From Pseudomonas monsensis (lineage in GTDB: Bacteria > Pseudomonadota > Gammaproteobacteria > Pseudomonadales > Pseudomonadaceae), in NCBI RefSeq assembly GCF_014268495.2, contig NZ_CP077087.1, positions 6,188,001 through 6,252,000 of the forward strand: a stretch of DNA of 64,000 bases, in the 5' to 3' direction. Below are positions 1-9,066 of the stretch, in pieces. Position 1 is the first letter of the stretch, and every line of letters begins with the position of its first letter. Position numbers and translations under genes: made by a program. The notes below the pieces were generated by a model. The model was not told the DNA's origin, did not search any database, and saw nothing but the letters and a program-made list of their open reading frames with translations.

Positions 1-821
1 TTCTCGCGGCGCTGATTCATTTGGCGCTGCTGCTCGGCGTCGGCTTCACCATGGTCGAGCCCAAGCAAATCAGCAAAACCCTGGAAATCACCCTCGCCAC
101 CTTCAAGAGCGACACCAAGCCGAAGAAGGCCGATTTCCTCGCCCAGGAAAACCAGGAGGGCAGCGGCACGCTGGACAAGAAGGCGATCCCCAAGACCACC
201 GAGGTCGCGCCGTTCCAGGACAATCAGGTCAAGAAAGTCACCCCGCCTCCGGCCGCCAAGCCGGAAGTCCGTGAAGCCGCGCCCAAGGCTGCCGTAACCA
301 CGGTCGCGCCGAAACAGCAAAAGGCGCCGACCAAGAAAGAAGAAACCAAGACCGAGACCAAACCGGCGGTCGACGCACCGACGTTCGATAGCTCGCAGCT
401 GTCCAGCGACATCGCCAGCCTCGAAGCGGAACTGGCCAAGGAACAACAGCTGTACGCCAAACGCCCGCGCATTCACCGTTTGAGCGCCGCCTCGACCATG
501 CGCGACAAGGGCGCCTGGTACAAGGATGACTGGCGCAAGAAGGTCGAGCGGATCGGCAACCTCAATTACCCGGAAGAAGCCCGGCGCAAGCAGATCTACG
601 GCAACCTGCGCCTGATGGTCTCGATCAACCGCGACGGCTCGCTGTATGAAGTGCTGGTGCTCGAATCCTCCGGCCAGCCACTGCTGGATCAGGCGGCCCA
701 GCGCATCGTCCGGCTGGCCGCACCGTTTGCACCGTTTACCGGTGATCTGTCGGATATCGACCGACTGGAAATCATCCGCACCTGGAAATTCGCCCGGGGC
801 GACAAACTCTCGAGCAACTGA
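1..821 (+). CDS. TonB-family energy transducer, 5' end cut by window edge
   Basis: The frame is open from the first bases (complete codons from base 3) to a TGA at 819-821, so the true start lies left of the window; about 272 residues are visible. The first visible residues, ALIHLALLLGVGF, look like the single N-terminal membrane anchor. A long charged Lys/Pro/Ala-rich linker follows (roughly residues 30-130), then a C-terminal TonB domain with NYPEEARRKQIYGNLRLMV and a terminal IIRTWKFARG. TonB proteins couple the proton motive force, via ExbB/ExbD, to outer-membrane receptors. No exbBD lies beside it here. By gene order it matches the tonB3-like gene next to algH in P. aeruginosa; that assignment is from memory of synteny. 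The paralogue number is uncertain; the family is clear. Confidence 0.85.
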   Translation, partial: LAALIHLALLLGVGFTMVEPKQISKTLEITLATFKSDTKPKKADFLAQENQEGSGTLDKKAIPKTTEVAPFQDNQVKKVTPPPAAKPEVREAAPKAAVTTVAPKQQKAPTKKEETKTETKPAVDAPTFDSSQLSSDIASLEAELAKEQQLYAKRPRIHRLSAASTMRDKGAWYKDDWRKKVERIGNLNYPEEARRKQIYGNLRLMVSINRDGSLYEVLVLESSGQPLLDQAAQRIVRLAAPFAPFTGDLSDIDRLEIIRTWKFARGDKLSSN

Positions 822-836
822 CACACCGCAACCCCT

Positions 837-927
837 TGTGGGAGCGAGCTTGCTCGCGAAGAGGCCGGCACATGCACCATTGATGTTGCCTGACCTGACG
901 CCTTCGCGAGCAAGCTCGCTCCCACAT
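837..927. repeat. REP pair, inverted
   Basis: Two copies of the Pseudomonas REP core face each other: TGTGGGAGCGAGCTTGCTCG at 837-856 and its reverse complement ending near 927, with about 40 bp between them. It sits in the gap after the tonB-like gene and before algH. Confidence 0.9.
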
Positions 928-992
928 TTGATCTGCGTTGTTCTCTGATCCTCAGCTTGTCAGTTTGCCCCTTCGACGCCACACTATCGCTC

Positions 993-1565
993 ATGAAAAA
1001 CGTCAGCCCCAGCTACCTCAAGCATCACTTCCTGATCGCCATGCCACACATGGCCGACCCGAACTTTGCCCACACCTTGACCTACATCGTCGAGCACACG
1101 GCCAATGGCGCCATGGGGCTGGTGGTCAATCGACCGCAAGAGCTGAACCTGGCTGACATCCTCGAACAACTGCGCCCGGACATCGAGCCGCCAGCACTCT
1201 GCCAGCACGTACCGATTTTCATCGGCGGCCCGGTGCAGACTGATCGTGGTTTTGTCCTGCACCCGGCCGGCCAGATGTTCCAGGCCACCGCGCAACTGGA
1301 CGGCGATCTGGCGCTCTCCACTTCCCAGGACGTGCTGTTTGCCATCGCGGACGGTGCAGGCCCGGCGAAAAGCCTGATCGCCCTCGGTTACGCGGGTTGG
1401 GAAGCCGGGCAACTGGAGGCCGAACTGGCCGACAACGCCTGGCTGACCTGCCCGTACGATGCCGACATCCTGTTCAACACCAGCAGCGAACTGCGTCTGG
1501 AAGCGGCGGCACGGCACCTGGGGATCAACCTCAGTCTGCTGACCAGCCAGGCAGGCCACGCCTGA
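993..1565 (+). CDS. algH: YqgE/AlgH family protein
   Basis: Encodes 190 residues beginning MKNVSPSYLKHHFLIAMPHM, the usual YqgE/AlgH N-terminus. The conserved NGAMGLVVNRP and FIGGPVQTDRGFVLH segments follow. The ATG at 993 is chosen over in-frame upstream codons because family members begin at MKN and the upstream residues are not conserved; no strong Shine-Dalgarno sequence is visible. The family is widespread in Gram-negatives. In P. aeruginosa it was named for an effect on alginate, but its biochemical role is not settled. It overlaps ruvX by one base (TGATG), as is typical of this pair, so the two are probably co-transcribed. Confidence 0.93.
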   Translation: MKNVSPSYLKHHFLIAMPHMADPNFAHTLTYIVEHTANGAMGLVVNRPQELNLADILEQLRPDIEPPALCQHVPIFIGGPVQTDRGFVLHPAGQMFQATAQLDGDLALSTSQDVLFAIADGAGPAKSLIALGYAGWEAGQLEAELADNAWLTCPYDADILFNTSSELRLEAAARHLGINLSLLTSQAGHA

Positions 1566-2002
1566 TGGCCCTGCGTCTGATTCTCGGCTTCGACTACGGC
1601 ACCAAACAGATCGGCGTTGCAGTCGGCCAGGTGATTACCGGCCAGGCCCGCGAGCTGTGCACCCTGAAAGCGCAGAACGGCGTTCCGGACTGGAACCAGG
1701 TCGAAGCGCTGTTCAAGGAATGGAAACCCGACGCCGTGGTGGTTGGCCTGCCGCTGAACATGGACGGCACGCCCAGCGAAATGTGCCTGCGCGCCGAGAA
1801 ATTCGCCCGACGTCTCAACGGCCGCTTCAATGTGCCCTTCTATACCCACGACGAACGCCTGACCACCTTTGAGGCCAAAGGCGAGCGACTGGTGCGTGGC
1901 GGGCAGAAAGGCAGTTACCGCGACAACCCGGTGGACGCCATCGCCGCCGCTCTGCTGTTGCAGGGCTGGCTCGATGAAAACACTGCATTGTTTGAATCCT
2001 GA
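1565..2002 (+). CDS. ruvX: Holliday junction resolvase-like YqgF/RuvX
   Basis: A 145-residue RNase H-fold protein starting MALRLILGFDYGTKQIGVAV. The DYGTKQIG motif supplies the first catalytic Asp, VVGLPLNMDGT follows in the middle, and DERLTT and DNPVDAIAAALLLQ near the end supply the remaining acidic residues. The family is linked to 16S rRNA 5' end maturation and to putative Holliday junction cleavage. The ATG overlaps the algH stop by one base, which fixes the start; longer readings upstream would run through algH. A UUCG-capped terminator hairpin lies immediately after the stop. Confidence 0.93.
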   Translation: MALRLILGFDYGTKQIGVAVGQVITGQARELCTLKAQNGVPDWNQVEALFKEWKPDAVVVGLPLNMDGTPSEMCLRAEKFARRLNGRFNVPFYTHDERLTTFEAKGERLVRGGQKGSYRDNPVDAIAAALLLQGWLDENTALFES

Positions 2003-2003
2003 C

Positions 2004-2026
2004 AAGCGCTTCGGCGCTTTTCTTTT
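2004..2026 (+). terminator. Rho-independent terminator after ruvX
   Basis: AAGCGC, TTCG, GCGCTT (2004-2019) forms a perfect 6-bp stem with a stable UUCG tetraloop and is followed by TTTCTTTT. It begins two bases after the ruvX stop, separating algH-ruvX from the pyr operon. Confidence 0.8.
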
Positions 2027-2082
2027 GAGCTACGACCCGAGCCGCGTCCAAGGACCCGGCTCGACCCCAAGAAGGAGCAACC

Positions 2083-2589
2083 ATGAGCCTGCCAAATCCC
2101 GCCGAGCTGATCAGCCAGATGGCGACCCGCCTCAAGGCGCACCTTGCCCAGCGTGAGATCCGCGAACCGCGTTACATCGGCATCCGCACCGGCGGTATCT
2201 GGGTCGCGCAGGCCCTGCTCAAGGAATTGGGCAGCGATGCGCCACTGGGCACGCTGGATGTTTCCTTCTACCGCGACGACTTCAGCCAGAACGGCCTGCA
2301 CCCGCAAGTGCGCCCCTCGGCCCTGCCCTTCGAGATCGAAGGCCAGCATCTGGTGCTGATCGACGACGTGCTGATGAGCGGCCGCACCATCCGCGCCGCG
2401 ATGAACGAACTGTTCGACTATGGCCGCCCGGCCAGCGTGACCCTGGTCTGCCTGCTCGACCTGGACGCCGGCGAGCTGCCGATCCGCCCGAACGTGGTCG
2501 GCGCGACCCTGTCGCTGGCCGCCCACGAGCGGGTCAAGCTGTCCGGCCCCGAGCCGCTGACGCTCGAACTGCAAGACCTGAACCCTTAA
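2083..2589 (+). CDS. pyrR: Bifunctional PyrR: pyr regulator / uracil phosphoribosyltransferase
   Basis: A 168-residue type I phosphoribosyltransferase. The PRPP-binding signature is [16 protein letters not shown] (about residues 88-103), with [11 protein letters not shown] near residue 30 and RDDF in between. An AAGGAG ribosome binding site lies just before the ATG. Together with the following pyrB and pyrC' it forms the pyrRBC' arrangement known from pseudomonads, where PyrR takes part in pyrimidine-dependent control of the operon. The gap to pyrB is only 27 bp. The reaction, as known for the family, is uracil plus PRPP to UMP. Confidence 0.93.
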   Translation: MSLPNPAELISQMATRLKAHLAQREIREPRYIGIRTGGIWVAQALLKELGSDAPLGTLDVSFYRDDFSQNGLHPQVRPSALPFEIEGQHLVLIDDVLMSGRTIRAAMNELFDYGRPASVTLVCLLDLDAGELPIRPNVVGATLSLAAHERVKLSGPEPLTLELQDLNP

Positions 2590-2616
2590 TCCGCCCTATT
2601 GAGAGTCCCCTTCGCG

Positions 2617-3621
2617 ATGACGCCTCTAGATACCAAGCGCCCGCTGCAGCTCAATGATCAGGGCCAGCTGCGCCACTTCCTCTCGCTCGACGGCCTGCGC
2701 CGCGAGTTGCTGACGGAAATCCTCGACACTGCCGACTCGTTTCTCGAAGTCGGGGCCCGGGCGGTGAAGAAGGTCCCGTTGCTGCGCGGCAAGACCGTGT
2801 GCAACGTGTTCTTCGAAAACTCCACGCGCACCCGCACCACCTTCGAACTGGCGGCCCAGCGGCTGTCGGCAGACGTGATCACCCTGAACGTGTCGACCTC
2901 GTCGGCCAGCAAAGGTGAAACCCTGCTCGACACCCTGCGCAACCTCGAAGCCATGGCCGCCGACATGTTCGTCGTGCGCCACGGCGATTCCGGTGCGGCA
3001 CACTTCATCGCCGAGCATGTCTGCCCACAGGTGGCGATCATCAACGGCGGCGACGGCCGTCACGCCCACCCGACCCAGGGCATGCTCGACATGCTCACCA
3101 TCCGTCGGCACAAGGGCGGTTTCGAAAACCTCTCGGTGGCGATCGTCGGCGACATCCTGCACTCGCGGGTGGCACGCTCGAACATGCTCGCGCTGAAAAC
3201 CCTCGGCTGCCCGGACATCCGCGTGATCGCGCCGAAGACCCTGCTGCCGATCGGCATCGAGCAGTACGGCGTGAAGGTTTACACCGACATGAACGAAGGC
3301 CTGAAGGACGTCGACGTGGTGATCATGCTGCGCCTGCAGCGTGAGCGCATGACCGGCGGCCTGCTGCCGAGCGAAGGCGAGTTCTACCGCCTGTTCGGCC
3401 TGACCACCGCACGTCTGGCCGGGGCCAAACCCGATTGCATCGTCATGCACCCGGGGCCGATCAACCGTGGCGTGGAAATCGAATCGGCGGTGGCCGACGG
3501 CCCGCACTCGGTGATCCTCAATCAAGTCACCTACGGCATCGCCATCCGCATGGCCGTGCTGTCGATGGCCATGAGCGGGCAAACAGCGCAACGTCAATTC
3601 GAGCAGGAGAACGCCCAGTGA
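2617..3621 (+). CDS. pyrB: Aspartate carbamoyltransferase catalytic subunit
   Basis: 334 residues. Carries the carbamoyl-phosphate loop [15 protein letters not shown], the SSASKGET loop, HPTQGMLDM, and the MLRLQRERM and MHPGPINRG segments of aspartate transcarbamoylases. It condenses carbamoyl phosphate with aspartate, the committed step of UMP synthesis. The ATG at 2617 ([12 protein letters not shown]) is preferred to the TTG at 2599 because it matches the Pseudomonas family start. In pseudomonads the catalytic chain assembles with the inactive dihydroorotase-like PyrC', whose GTG start overlaps the pyrB stop by four bases. Confidence 0.96.
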   Translation: MTPLDTKRPLQLNDQGQLRHFLSLDGLRRELLTEILDTADSFLEVGARAVKKVPLLRGKTVCNVFFENSTRTRTTFELAAQRLSADVITLNVSTSSASKGETLLDTLRNLEAMAADMFVVRHGDSGAAHFIAEHVCPQVAIINGGDGRHAHPTQGMLDMLTIRRHKGGFENLSVAIVGDILHSRVARSNMLALKTLGCPDIRVIAPKTLLPIGIEQYGVKVYTDMNEGLKDVDVVIMLRLQRERMTGGLLPSEGEFYRLFGLTTARLAGAKPDCIVMHPGPINRGVEIESAVADGPHSVILNQVTYGIAIRMAVLSMAMSGQTAQRQFEQENAQ

Positions 3622-4889
3622 AGCTCAGCATTCTCGGCGCCCGCGTCATCGATCCAAGCACCGGCCTGGATCAAATCACCGATATCCACGTTGAAGCCTG
3701 CAAGATCGTCGCCCTCGGCGCCGCGCCGGCCGGTTTCACTGCCGTCGAAACCATCGACGCCCAAGGCCTGGTCGCCGCGCCCGGGCTGGTCGACCTGAAC
3801 GTCGCCCTGCGCGAGCCGGGCTACAGCCGCAAAGGCAGCATCGCCAGCGAAACCCGCGCAGCGGCGGCTGGTGGCGTAACCAGCCTGTGCTGCCCGCCGA
3901 AGACCAAACCGGTGCTCGACACCTCGGCGGTGGCCGAACTGATCCTCGACCGTGCTCGCGAAGCCGGCAACACCAAGGTGTTCCCGATTGGCGCGCTGAG
4001 CAAAGGCCTGGACGGCGAACAGCTTGCCGAGCTGGTGGCGCTGCGTGACGCCGGTTGCGTCGCGTTCGGCAACGGTCTGGAGAGTTTCCGCAACACCCGC
4101 ACCCTGTGCCGGGCACTGGAATACGCGGCCACCTTCGATCTGACGGTGATTTTCAACTCGCAGGATCACGATCTGGCGGATGGCGGCCTGGCCCACGAAG
4201 GCGCGGTCGCCAGCTTCCTCGGTCTGCCGGGCATTCCGGAAACGGCGGAAACCGTGGCCCTGGCCCGCGATCTGTTGCTGGTCGAGCAGACCGGCGTGCG
4301 CGCGCACTTCAGCCAGTTGACCAGCGCTCGCGGTGTGGCTCTGATCGCCCAGGCTCAGGCCCGTGGCTTGAAGGTCACGGCGGATGTCGCGCTGTACCAG
4401 TTGATCCTCACCGATGAAGCGCTGATCGACTTCAGCAGCCTCTATCACGTGCAACCGCCGCTGCGCACCCGCGCAGACCGCGATGGCCTGCGTGAGGCTG
4501 TGAAATCGGGTGTGGTATCGGCAATCTCCAGCCATCACCAGCCGCATGAACGCGACGCCAAACTGGCGCCGTTCGGCGCGACCGAGCCGGGCATCAGCAG
4601 CGTCGAGCTGCTGCTGCCGCTGGCGATGACCCTGGTCGAGGATGGTCTGCTGGATCTGCCGACCCTGCTCGCGCGCCTGAGCGCTGGGCCTGCGGACGCG
4701 CTGCGCCTGCCGGCGGGCAAACTGGCGGTGGGCGGTGCGGCAGATATCGTGCTGTTCGATCCGCAGGCTTCGACGGTGGCTGGTGAAGGCTGGTTGTCGA
4801 AGGGTGAGAATTGCCCGTTCATTGGCCACACTTTGCCGGGTGTGGTTCGCTACACGCTGGTGGATGGGCGGATCAGTCACCAGGCTTGA
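3618..4889 (+). CDS. pyrC': Dihydroorotase-like, non-catalytic PyrC'
   Basis: 423 residues of amidohydrolase fold starting at a GTG that overlaps pyrB (GTGA). The family's N-terminal metal site is normally D-x-H-x-H, but here it reads [13 protein letters not shown], with both histidines gone. Other active-site areas (for example [12 protein letters not shown]) are only partly kept. This matches the pseudomonad PyrC' polypeptide, known to lack dihydroorotase activity and to be needed structurally for the aspartate transcarbamoylase dodecamer. A true dihydroorotase must be encoded elsewhere. The product is clear from the sequence and the pyrB context; the lack of activity is inferred from the missing ligands and family knowledge. 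Confidence 0.93.
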   Translation: MKLSILGARVIDPSTGLDQITDIHVEACKIVALGAAPAGFTAVETIDAQGLVAAPGLVDLNVALREPGYSRKGSIASETRAAAAGGVTSLCCPPKTKPVLDTSAVAELILDRAREAGNTKVFPIGALSKGLDGEQLAELVALRDAGCVAFGNGLESFRNTRTLCRALEYAATFDLTVIFNSQDHDLADGGLAHEGAVASFLGLPGIPETAETVALARDLLLVEQTGVRAHFSQLTSARGVALIAQAQARGLKVTADVALYQLILTDEALIDFSSLYHVQPPLRTRADRDGLREAVKSGVVSAISSHHQPHERDAKLAPFGATEPGISSVELLLPLAMTLVEDGLLDLPTLLARLSAGPADALRLPAGKLAVGGAADIVLFDPQASTVAGEGWLSKGENCPFIGHTLPGVVRYTLVDGRISHQA

Positions 4890-4903
4890 TACCGCGTCGC
4901 CCC

Positions 4904-4970
4904 TTTCGCGAGCAAGCTCACTCCCACAAGGATCACCGTGAACCCTGTGGGAGCGAGCTTGCTCGCGAAG
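4904..4970. repeat. REP pair, inverted, short spacer
   Basis: TTTCGCGAGCAAGCTCACTC and, 17 bp on, CTGTGGGAGCGAGCTTGCTC face each other between the 3' ends of pyrC' (plus) and the TM2 gene (minus). The second copy ends within a few bases of the TM2 gene's stop codon. Confidence 0.88.
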
Positions 4971-4972
4971 CT

Positions 4973-5407
4973 TTACTGGAAGGCGCCTCTGCCTTCGGCA
5001 TTACGCACCGAGACCTGATCATTCAGCGTCCAGAAGTCATACAGCACCCCGACAAAGAACAACCCGCCGGTCAGCAGATACAGCAACCCGCTGATCCACT
5101 TGCCCTGGTACATCCGGTGCACGCCGAACACCCCCAGGAACGTCAGCAGAATCCACGCCACGTTGTACTCGATCGGCCCGGCAGCAAAACGCAGATCGGC
5201 CTCGCGATCCATCGCCGGGATCAGAAACAAGTCGATCAGCCAGCCAATACCCAACAAGCCAAAGGTGAAGAACCAGATCGTCCCGGTGACCGGTTTGCCG
5301 TAATAGAAGCGGTGAGCGCCGGTAAATCCGAAGATCCACAGCAGGTAACCGATGATTTTGCTGTGGGTGTCCTTTTCGTTCACGCGGGGTAGTTGATAGC
5401 GGTTCAT
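4973..5407 (-). CDS. TM2-domain membrane protein with two TM2 modules
   Basis: 144 residues, mostly hydrophobic. Two copies of the TM2 pattern are visible: GFTGAHRFYYGKPVTGTIWF, ending in WLIDLFLIP (about residues 27-65), and GVFGVHRMYQGKWISGLLYL, ending in VLYDFWTLND (about 92-130). Each copy is a glycine-rich GxHRxYxG turn followed by a helical hairpin ending in an Asp. This predicts four membrane segments with a short polar loop of acidic residues between the modules. TM2 proteins have no agreed biochemical function. It stands alone between pyrC' (convergent) and an NlpC/P60 gene (divergent). Confidence 0.85.
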   Translation of the reverse strand: MNRYQLPRVNEKDTHSKIIGYLLWIFGFTGAHRFYYGKPVTGTIWFFTFGLLGIGWLIDLFLIPAMDREADLRFAAGPIEYNVAWILLTFLGVFGVHRMYQGKWISGLLYLLTGGLFFVGVLYDFWTLNDQVSVRNAEGRGAFQ

Positions 5408-5655
5408 GAAGACCTCGATTCACACGATAGATAAATATTCTTGAATTCTTTGTGACTTTTTTACAGGTAGCCGACGTATGGCAAATGTTACCGTGTCTCC
5501 CGTCAAAGCCTTACAGCACCGGACTTCTGTCGGACAATTGCGTCTTTTTGCCGCTTATTTGGTTCCATTGTCAGCCGATTGAATCGACCAACGGCCTCGG
5601 AATCGAAAAAAAAGCTGTTATAAAGTTGCGCGCAAACCCATAAGAGCCACGCCTA

Positions 5656-6282
5656 ATGCGACCATTTTTCAAGACATGGCTAACTATTTGCCTATTAATG
5701 CCACTGGCCGCCCACGCCACCAATCGTGAGCAACGTCTTCCCAACGTTAACGGTTTCACCCCTAAATCCCATGCTTCGGCTCCTTCGAGCAAGAGCAGCA
5801 AACAAACGAAACACACCACGCTCGCCAGCAACAATCACGGCAAGCTGGTTCCACCGATGGCGAACAAGGAAAGCAGCAACGTCCTGAGCCGCGCGGTGAA
5901 CGTCCTCGGTACTCCATACCGTTGGGGCGGCAGCAGCCCAAGTAAAGGCTTCGACTGCAGCGGTCTGGTGAAATATGCGTTCAACGACGCCACCTTCGAC
6001 CTGCCACGCACCTCCAATGCGATGGCCAGCGGTCACGGCGAGAAAGTCGAGCGCAAGGATCTTAAGCCAGGCGACCTGATTTTCTTCAACATCAAGAGCC
6101 GTCGGGTCAACCACGTTGCCATCTACCTGGGCAACGACCGCTTTATCCACGCACCGCGTCGTGGCAAAGCAGTGAGCATCGACACGCTGAACAAGCCGTA
6201 TTGGGAACAGCATTACGTGGTTGCCAAGCGTGTGTTGCCGAAAGAACCGGCCGGCAAGCAGATGCGCGTCGTTCAACGCTGA
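5656..6282 (+). CDS. Secreted NlpC/P60 (C40) cell-wall peptidase
   Basis: 208 residues with a typical signal peptide (MRPFFKTWLTICLLMPLAAHA). A low-complexity Ser/Lys linker of about 45 residues follows, then an NlpC/P60 domain from about residue 75. The catalytic triad can be read as Cys101 in GFDCSGLVKYAF, His153 in VNHVAIYLG and His165 in FIHAP. The family cleaves peptidoglycan stem peptides (gamma-D-Glu-diaminopimelate bonds), so it should act in the periplasm. It is transcribed alone, divergently from the TM2 gene, with a REP pair after its stop. The particular substrate cannot be read from the sequence. Confidence 0.9.
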   Translation: MRPFFKTWLTICLLMPLAAHATNREQRLPNVNGFTPKSHASAPSSKSSKQTKHTTLASNNHGKLVPPMANKESSNVLSRAVNVLGTPYRWGGSSPSKGFDCSGLVKYAFNDATFDLPRTSNAMASGHGEKVERKDLKPGDLIFFNIKSRRVNHVAIYLGNDRFIHAPRRGKAVSIDTLNKPYWEQHYVVAKRVLPKEPAGKQMRVVQR

Positions 6283-6320
6283 ACTGACTGATCCGCAACG
6301 GGTATCGCCAGCACTGACCT

Positions 6321-6404
6321 CTTCGCGAGCAAGCTCGCTCCCACAGGTGAAAGCATTCCAATTGAAGGAATGCAATCAATTGTGGGAGCGAGCTTGCTCG
6401 CGAA
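6321..6404. repeat. REP pair, inverted
   Basis: CTTCGCGAGCAAGCTCGCTC at 6321-6340 and TGTGGGAGCGAGCTTGCTCG at 6381-6400, between the convergent 3' ends of the NlpC/P60 gene and pilT. Confidence 0.9.
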
Positions 6405-6433
6405 AGGGCCGGTTAGAACACCGAAAATCCCCC

Positions 6434-7468
6434 TTAGAAATTATCCGGCGTACGCGCCTTCTCCCGCGCATGCTCGCGGCTGATCAAACCCTTGGTCACC
6501 AGATCCTTCAGGCACATGTCGAGTGTCTGCATTCCCAACGAACCACCGGTCTGAATCGCCGAATACATCTGCGCCACCTTGTCCTCGCGGATCAGGTTAC
6601 GGATCGCCGACGTTCCCAGCATGATCTCGTGCGCCGCCACCCGCCCGCCGCCGATCTTCTTGATCAGCGTCTGTGACACCACTGCCAGCAGCGACTCCGA
6701 CAGCATCGAACGCACCATCGACTTTTCGTCCCCGGGGAACACGTCCACGACCCGGTCGATGGTTTTCGCCGCCGACGTGGTGTGCAGCGTGCCAAACACC
6801 AAATGCCCGGTCTCGGCAGCGGTCAAGGCCAGGCGAATGGTCTCCAGGTCGCGCATCTCGCCGACCAGGATCACATCCGGGTCTTCCCGCAATGCAGAAC
6901 GTAACGCGGTCGCGAAACTGCGGGTATCACGGTGGACCTCACGCTGATTGATCAGGCATTTGCGCGATTCGTGGACGAACTCGATCGGGTCTTCGATGGT
7001 GAGGATGTGATGATGACGGTGGGTATTGAGGTAGTCGATCATCGCCGCCAGCGTGGTCGACTTGCCGGAGCCGGTCGGCCCAGTGACCAGCACCAGCCCG
7101 CGCGGGGCGTCGGTGATCTTGCGAAAGACATCGCCCATGGCGAGGTCTTCCATGCTCAGCACTTTCGAGGGAATGGTGCGAAATACCGCGCCGGCGCCAC
7201 GGTTCTGGTTGAAGGCATTGACCCGAAAGCGCGCCACGCCGGGGACTTCGAACGAGAAATCCGTTTCCAGGTGTTTCTCGAAGTCGACCCGCTGGGTGTC
7301 GTTCATGATGTCGTAGATCAGTTCGTGCACCTGCTTGTGATCCAGCGCCGGCAGATTGATTCGCCGCACATCGCCATCGACACGAATCATCGGCGGCAGA
7401 CCGGCCGACAGGTGCAGGTCGGAAGCGCCTTGTTTGGCGCTGAAGGCCAGCAGTTCAGTGATATCCAT
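6434..7468 (-). CDS. pilT: Type IV pilus retraction ATPase PilT
   Basis: 344 residues, the usual PilT length. Contains the Walker A loop GPTGSGKSTT, the Asp box and Walker B region ILVGEMRDLET, the His box (TGHLVFGTLHTT) and the PilT-diagnostic AIRNLIRE motif. The start is set at MDITELLAFSAKQ, where GAGGAG lies seven bases upstream. PilT is the cytoplasmic hexameric motor that depolymerises pili and powers twitching. In P. aeruginosa pilU follows pilT; here the next DNA is a REP pair and then a convergent gene, so no pilU follows. The start is divergent from yggS across 56 bp. Confidence 0.96.
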   Translation of the reverse strand: MDITELLAFSAKQGASDLHLSAGLPPMIRVDGDVRRINLPALDHKQVHELIYDIMNDTQRVDFEKHLETDFSFEVPGVARFRVNAFNQNRGAGAVFRTIPSKVLSMEDLAMGDVFRKITDAPRGLVLVTGPTGSGKSTTLAAMIDYLNTHRHHHILTIEDPIEFVHESRKCLINQREVHRDTRSFATALRSALREDPDVILVGEMRDLETIRLALTAAETGHLVFGTLHTTSAAKTIDRVVDVFPGDEKSMVRSMLSESLLAVVSQTLIKKIGGGRVAAHEIMLGTSAIRNLIREDKVAQMYSAIQTGGSLGMQTLDMCLKDLVTKGLISREHAREKARTPDNF

Positions 7469-7524
7469 AGCGCTCCTCAATTCCAGTAGAATGCCGCGAA
7501 CCTTCAGACCGCCGGCGCCTCTTG

Positions 7525-8214
7525 ATGTCCACGATAGCAGACAACATTGCCCTCGTTAGTTCACGCATCCACGCCGCGACCGCCGCTGCCGGACGCCCTG
7601 AAAACAGCGTGCAGCTCCTGGCCGTGAGCAAGACCAAACCCGCACAGGACCTGCGTGAAGCCCATGCTGCAGGCCTGCGCGATTTCGGCGAGAACTATCT
7701 GCAGGAAGCCTTGGGCAAACAGCTCGAACTGGCCGACCTGCCCTTGATCTGGCACTTCATCGGCCCCATTCAATCGAACAAGACTCGCGCCATTGCCGAG
7801 CATTTCGACTGGGTGCACTCCGTGGATCGCCTGAAAATTGCCCAACGCCTGTCCGAACAGCGCCCGGCCGAGCTGCCGCCGCTGAACATCTGCATTCAGG
7901 TCAACGTCAGCGGTGAAGCCAGCAAGTCCGGCTGCACCCCGGCCGACCTGCCGGCACTGGCCGAGGCCATCAGCGCCCTGCCCCGGCTGAAACTGCGCGG
8001 GCTGATGGCGATTCCCGAGCCGACCGAAGATCGTGCCGAACAGGACGCCGCGTTTGCTGCCGTGCAACGTTTGCAGGCCAGCCTGAATCTGCCGCTCGAC
8101 ACACTGTCCATGGGCATGAGCCACGACCTCGAGGCGGCCATCGCCCAAGGCGCCACCTGGGTGCGGATCGGTACGGCCCTGTTTGGTGCCCGCGACTACG
8201 CCGCCCACTCTTGA
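7525..8214 (+). CDS. yggS: YggS/PLPHP family pyridoxal phosphate-binding protein
   Basis: 229 residues, single-domain alanine-racemase-like barrel. The Schiff-base lysine is Lys36 in LLAVSKTKP. GENYLQE, WHFIGPIQSNK, the IQVNVSGEASKSG region and GMSHDLEAAIAQGATWVRIG are all family signatures. These proteins buffer PLP and influence amino-acid and vitamin B6 balance rather than acting as classical enzymes. A TTG three bases upstream is possible, but MSTIADN is the family-like start. It heads yggS-proC-yggT-yggU, a common proteobacterial order. Confidence 0.94.
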   Translation: MSTIADNIALVSSRIHAATAAAGRPENSVQLLAVSKTKPAQDLREAHAAGLRDFGENYLQEALGKQLELADLPLIWHFIGPIQSNKTRAIAEHFDWVHSVDRLKIAQRLSEQRPAELPPLNICIQVNVSGEASKSGCTPADLPALAEAISALPRLKLRGLMAIPEPTEDRAEQDAAFAAVQRLQASLNLPLDTLSMGMSHDLEAAIAQGATWVRIGTALFGARDYAAHS

Positions 8215-8237
8215 ACGCTTCTAGATAAGGACCAAAC

Positions 8238-9056
8238 ATGAGCCACACACGTATTGCCTTTATCGGTGCCGGCAACATGGCCGCCAGTTTGATCGGCGGC
8301 TTGCGCGCCAAAGGTCTGGAAGCCAGCCACATCCGCGCCAGCGATCCGGGCGAAGAAACCCGTAAACGGGTCAGCGCCGAACACGGTATCGAAACCTTCG
8401 CCGATAACGCCCAGGCCATCGACGGCGTCGACGTGATCGTGCTGGCGGTCAAGCCACAGGCGATGAAAGCCGTGTGCGAAGCCATTCGCCCAAGCCTGAA
8501 ACCGCATCAACTGGTGGTGTCGATCGCCGCCGGCATCACTTGCGCGAGCATGACTGCATGGCTCGGCGAGCAGCCGATCGTGCGCTGCATGCCCAACACT
8601 CCGGCACTGCTGCGTCAGGGCGTCAGCGGCCTGTACGCCACCAGCGAAGTGACTGCCGAACAGCGTCAGCAGGCCGAAGCGCTGCTGTCCGCCGTCGGCA
8701 TCGCGCTGTGGCTGAACGAAGAACAGCAACTCGACGCGGTGACTGCCGTCTCCGGCTCCGGCCCGGCGTATTTCTTCCTGCTGATCGAAGCCATGACTGC
8801 CGCCGGCGTCAAACTCGGCCTGCCGCAGGACATCGCTGAACAGCTGACCCTGCAAACCGCCCTCGGCGCCGCGCACATGGCAGTTGCCAGCGATGTCGAC
8901 GCCGCAGAACTGCGCCGCCGCGTGACCTCGCCAAACGGCACCACAGAGGCCGCAATCAAATCATTCCAGGCCAACGGCTTCGAAGCCCTGGTCGAAACAG
9001 CACTCGGCGCCGCCGCGCACCGCTCGGCCGAAATGGCCGAACAACTGGGCAAATAA
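8238..9056 (+). CDS. proC: Pyrroline-5-carboxylate reductase
   Basis: 272 residues. An N-terminal Rossmann fold opens with IAFIGAGNMAASLIGGL. The P5CR C-terminal signature runs through AVTAVSGSGPAYFFLLIEAM and the LRRRVTSPNGTTEAAI stretch. It reduces pyrroline-5-carboxylate to proline with NAD(P)H, the last proline-synthesis step. It follows yggS by 23 bp with a TAAGGA ribosome binding site, and yggT starts 10 bp after its stop, so the four genes are very likely one transcript. Confidence 0.96.
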   Translation: MSHTRIAFIGAGNMAASLIGGLRAKGLEASHIRASDPGEETRKRVSAEHGIETFADNAQAIDGVDVIVLAVKPQAMKAVCEAIRPSLKPHQLVVSIAAGITCASMTAWLGEQPIVRCMPNTPALLRQGVSGLYATSEVTAEQRQQAEALLSAVGIALWLNEEQQLDAVTAVSGSGPAYFFLLIEAMTAAGVKLGLPQDIAEQLTLQTALGAAHMAVASDVDAAELRRRVTSPNGTTEAAIKSFQANGFEALVETALGAAAHRSAEMAEQLGK

Positions 9057-9066
9057 GGAGCCTTAC

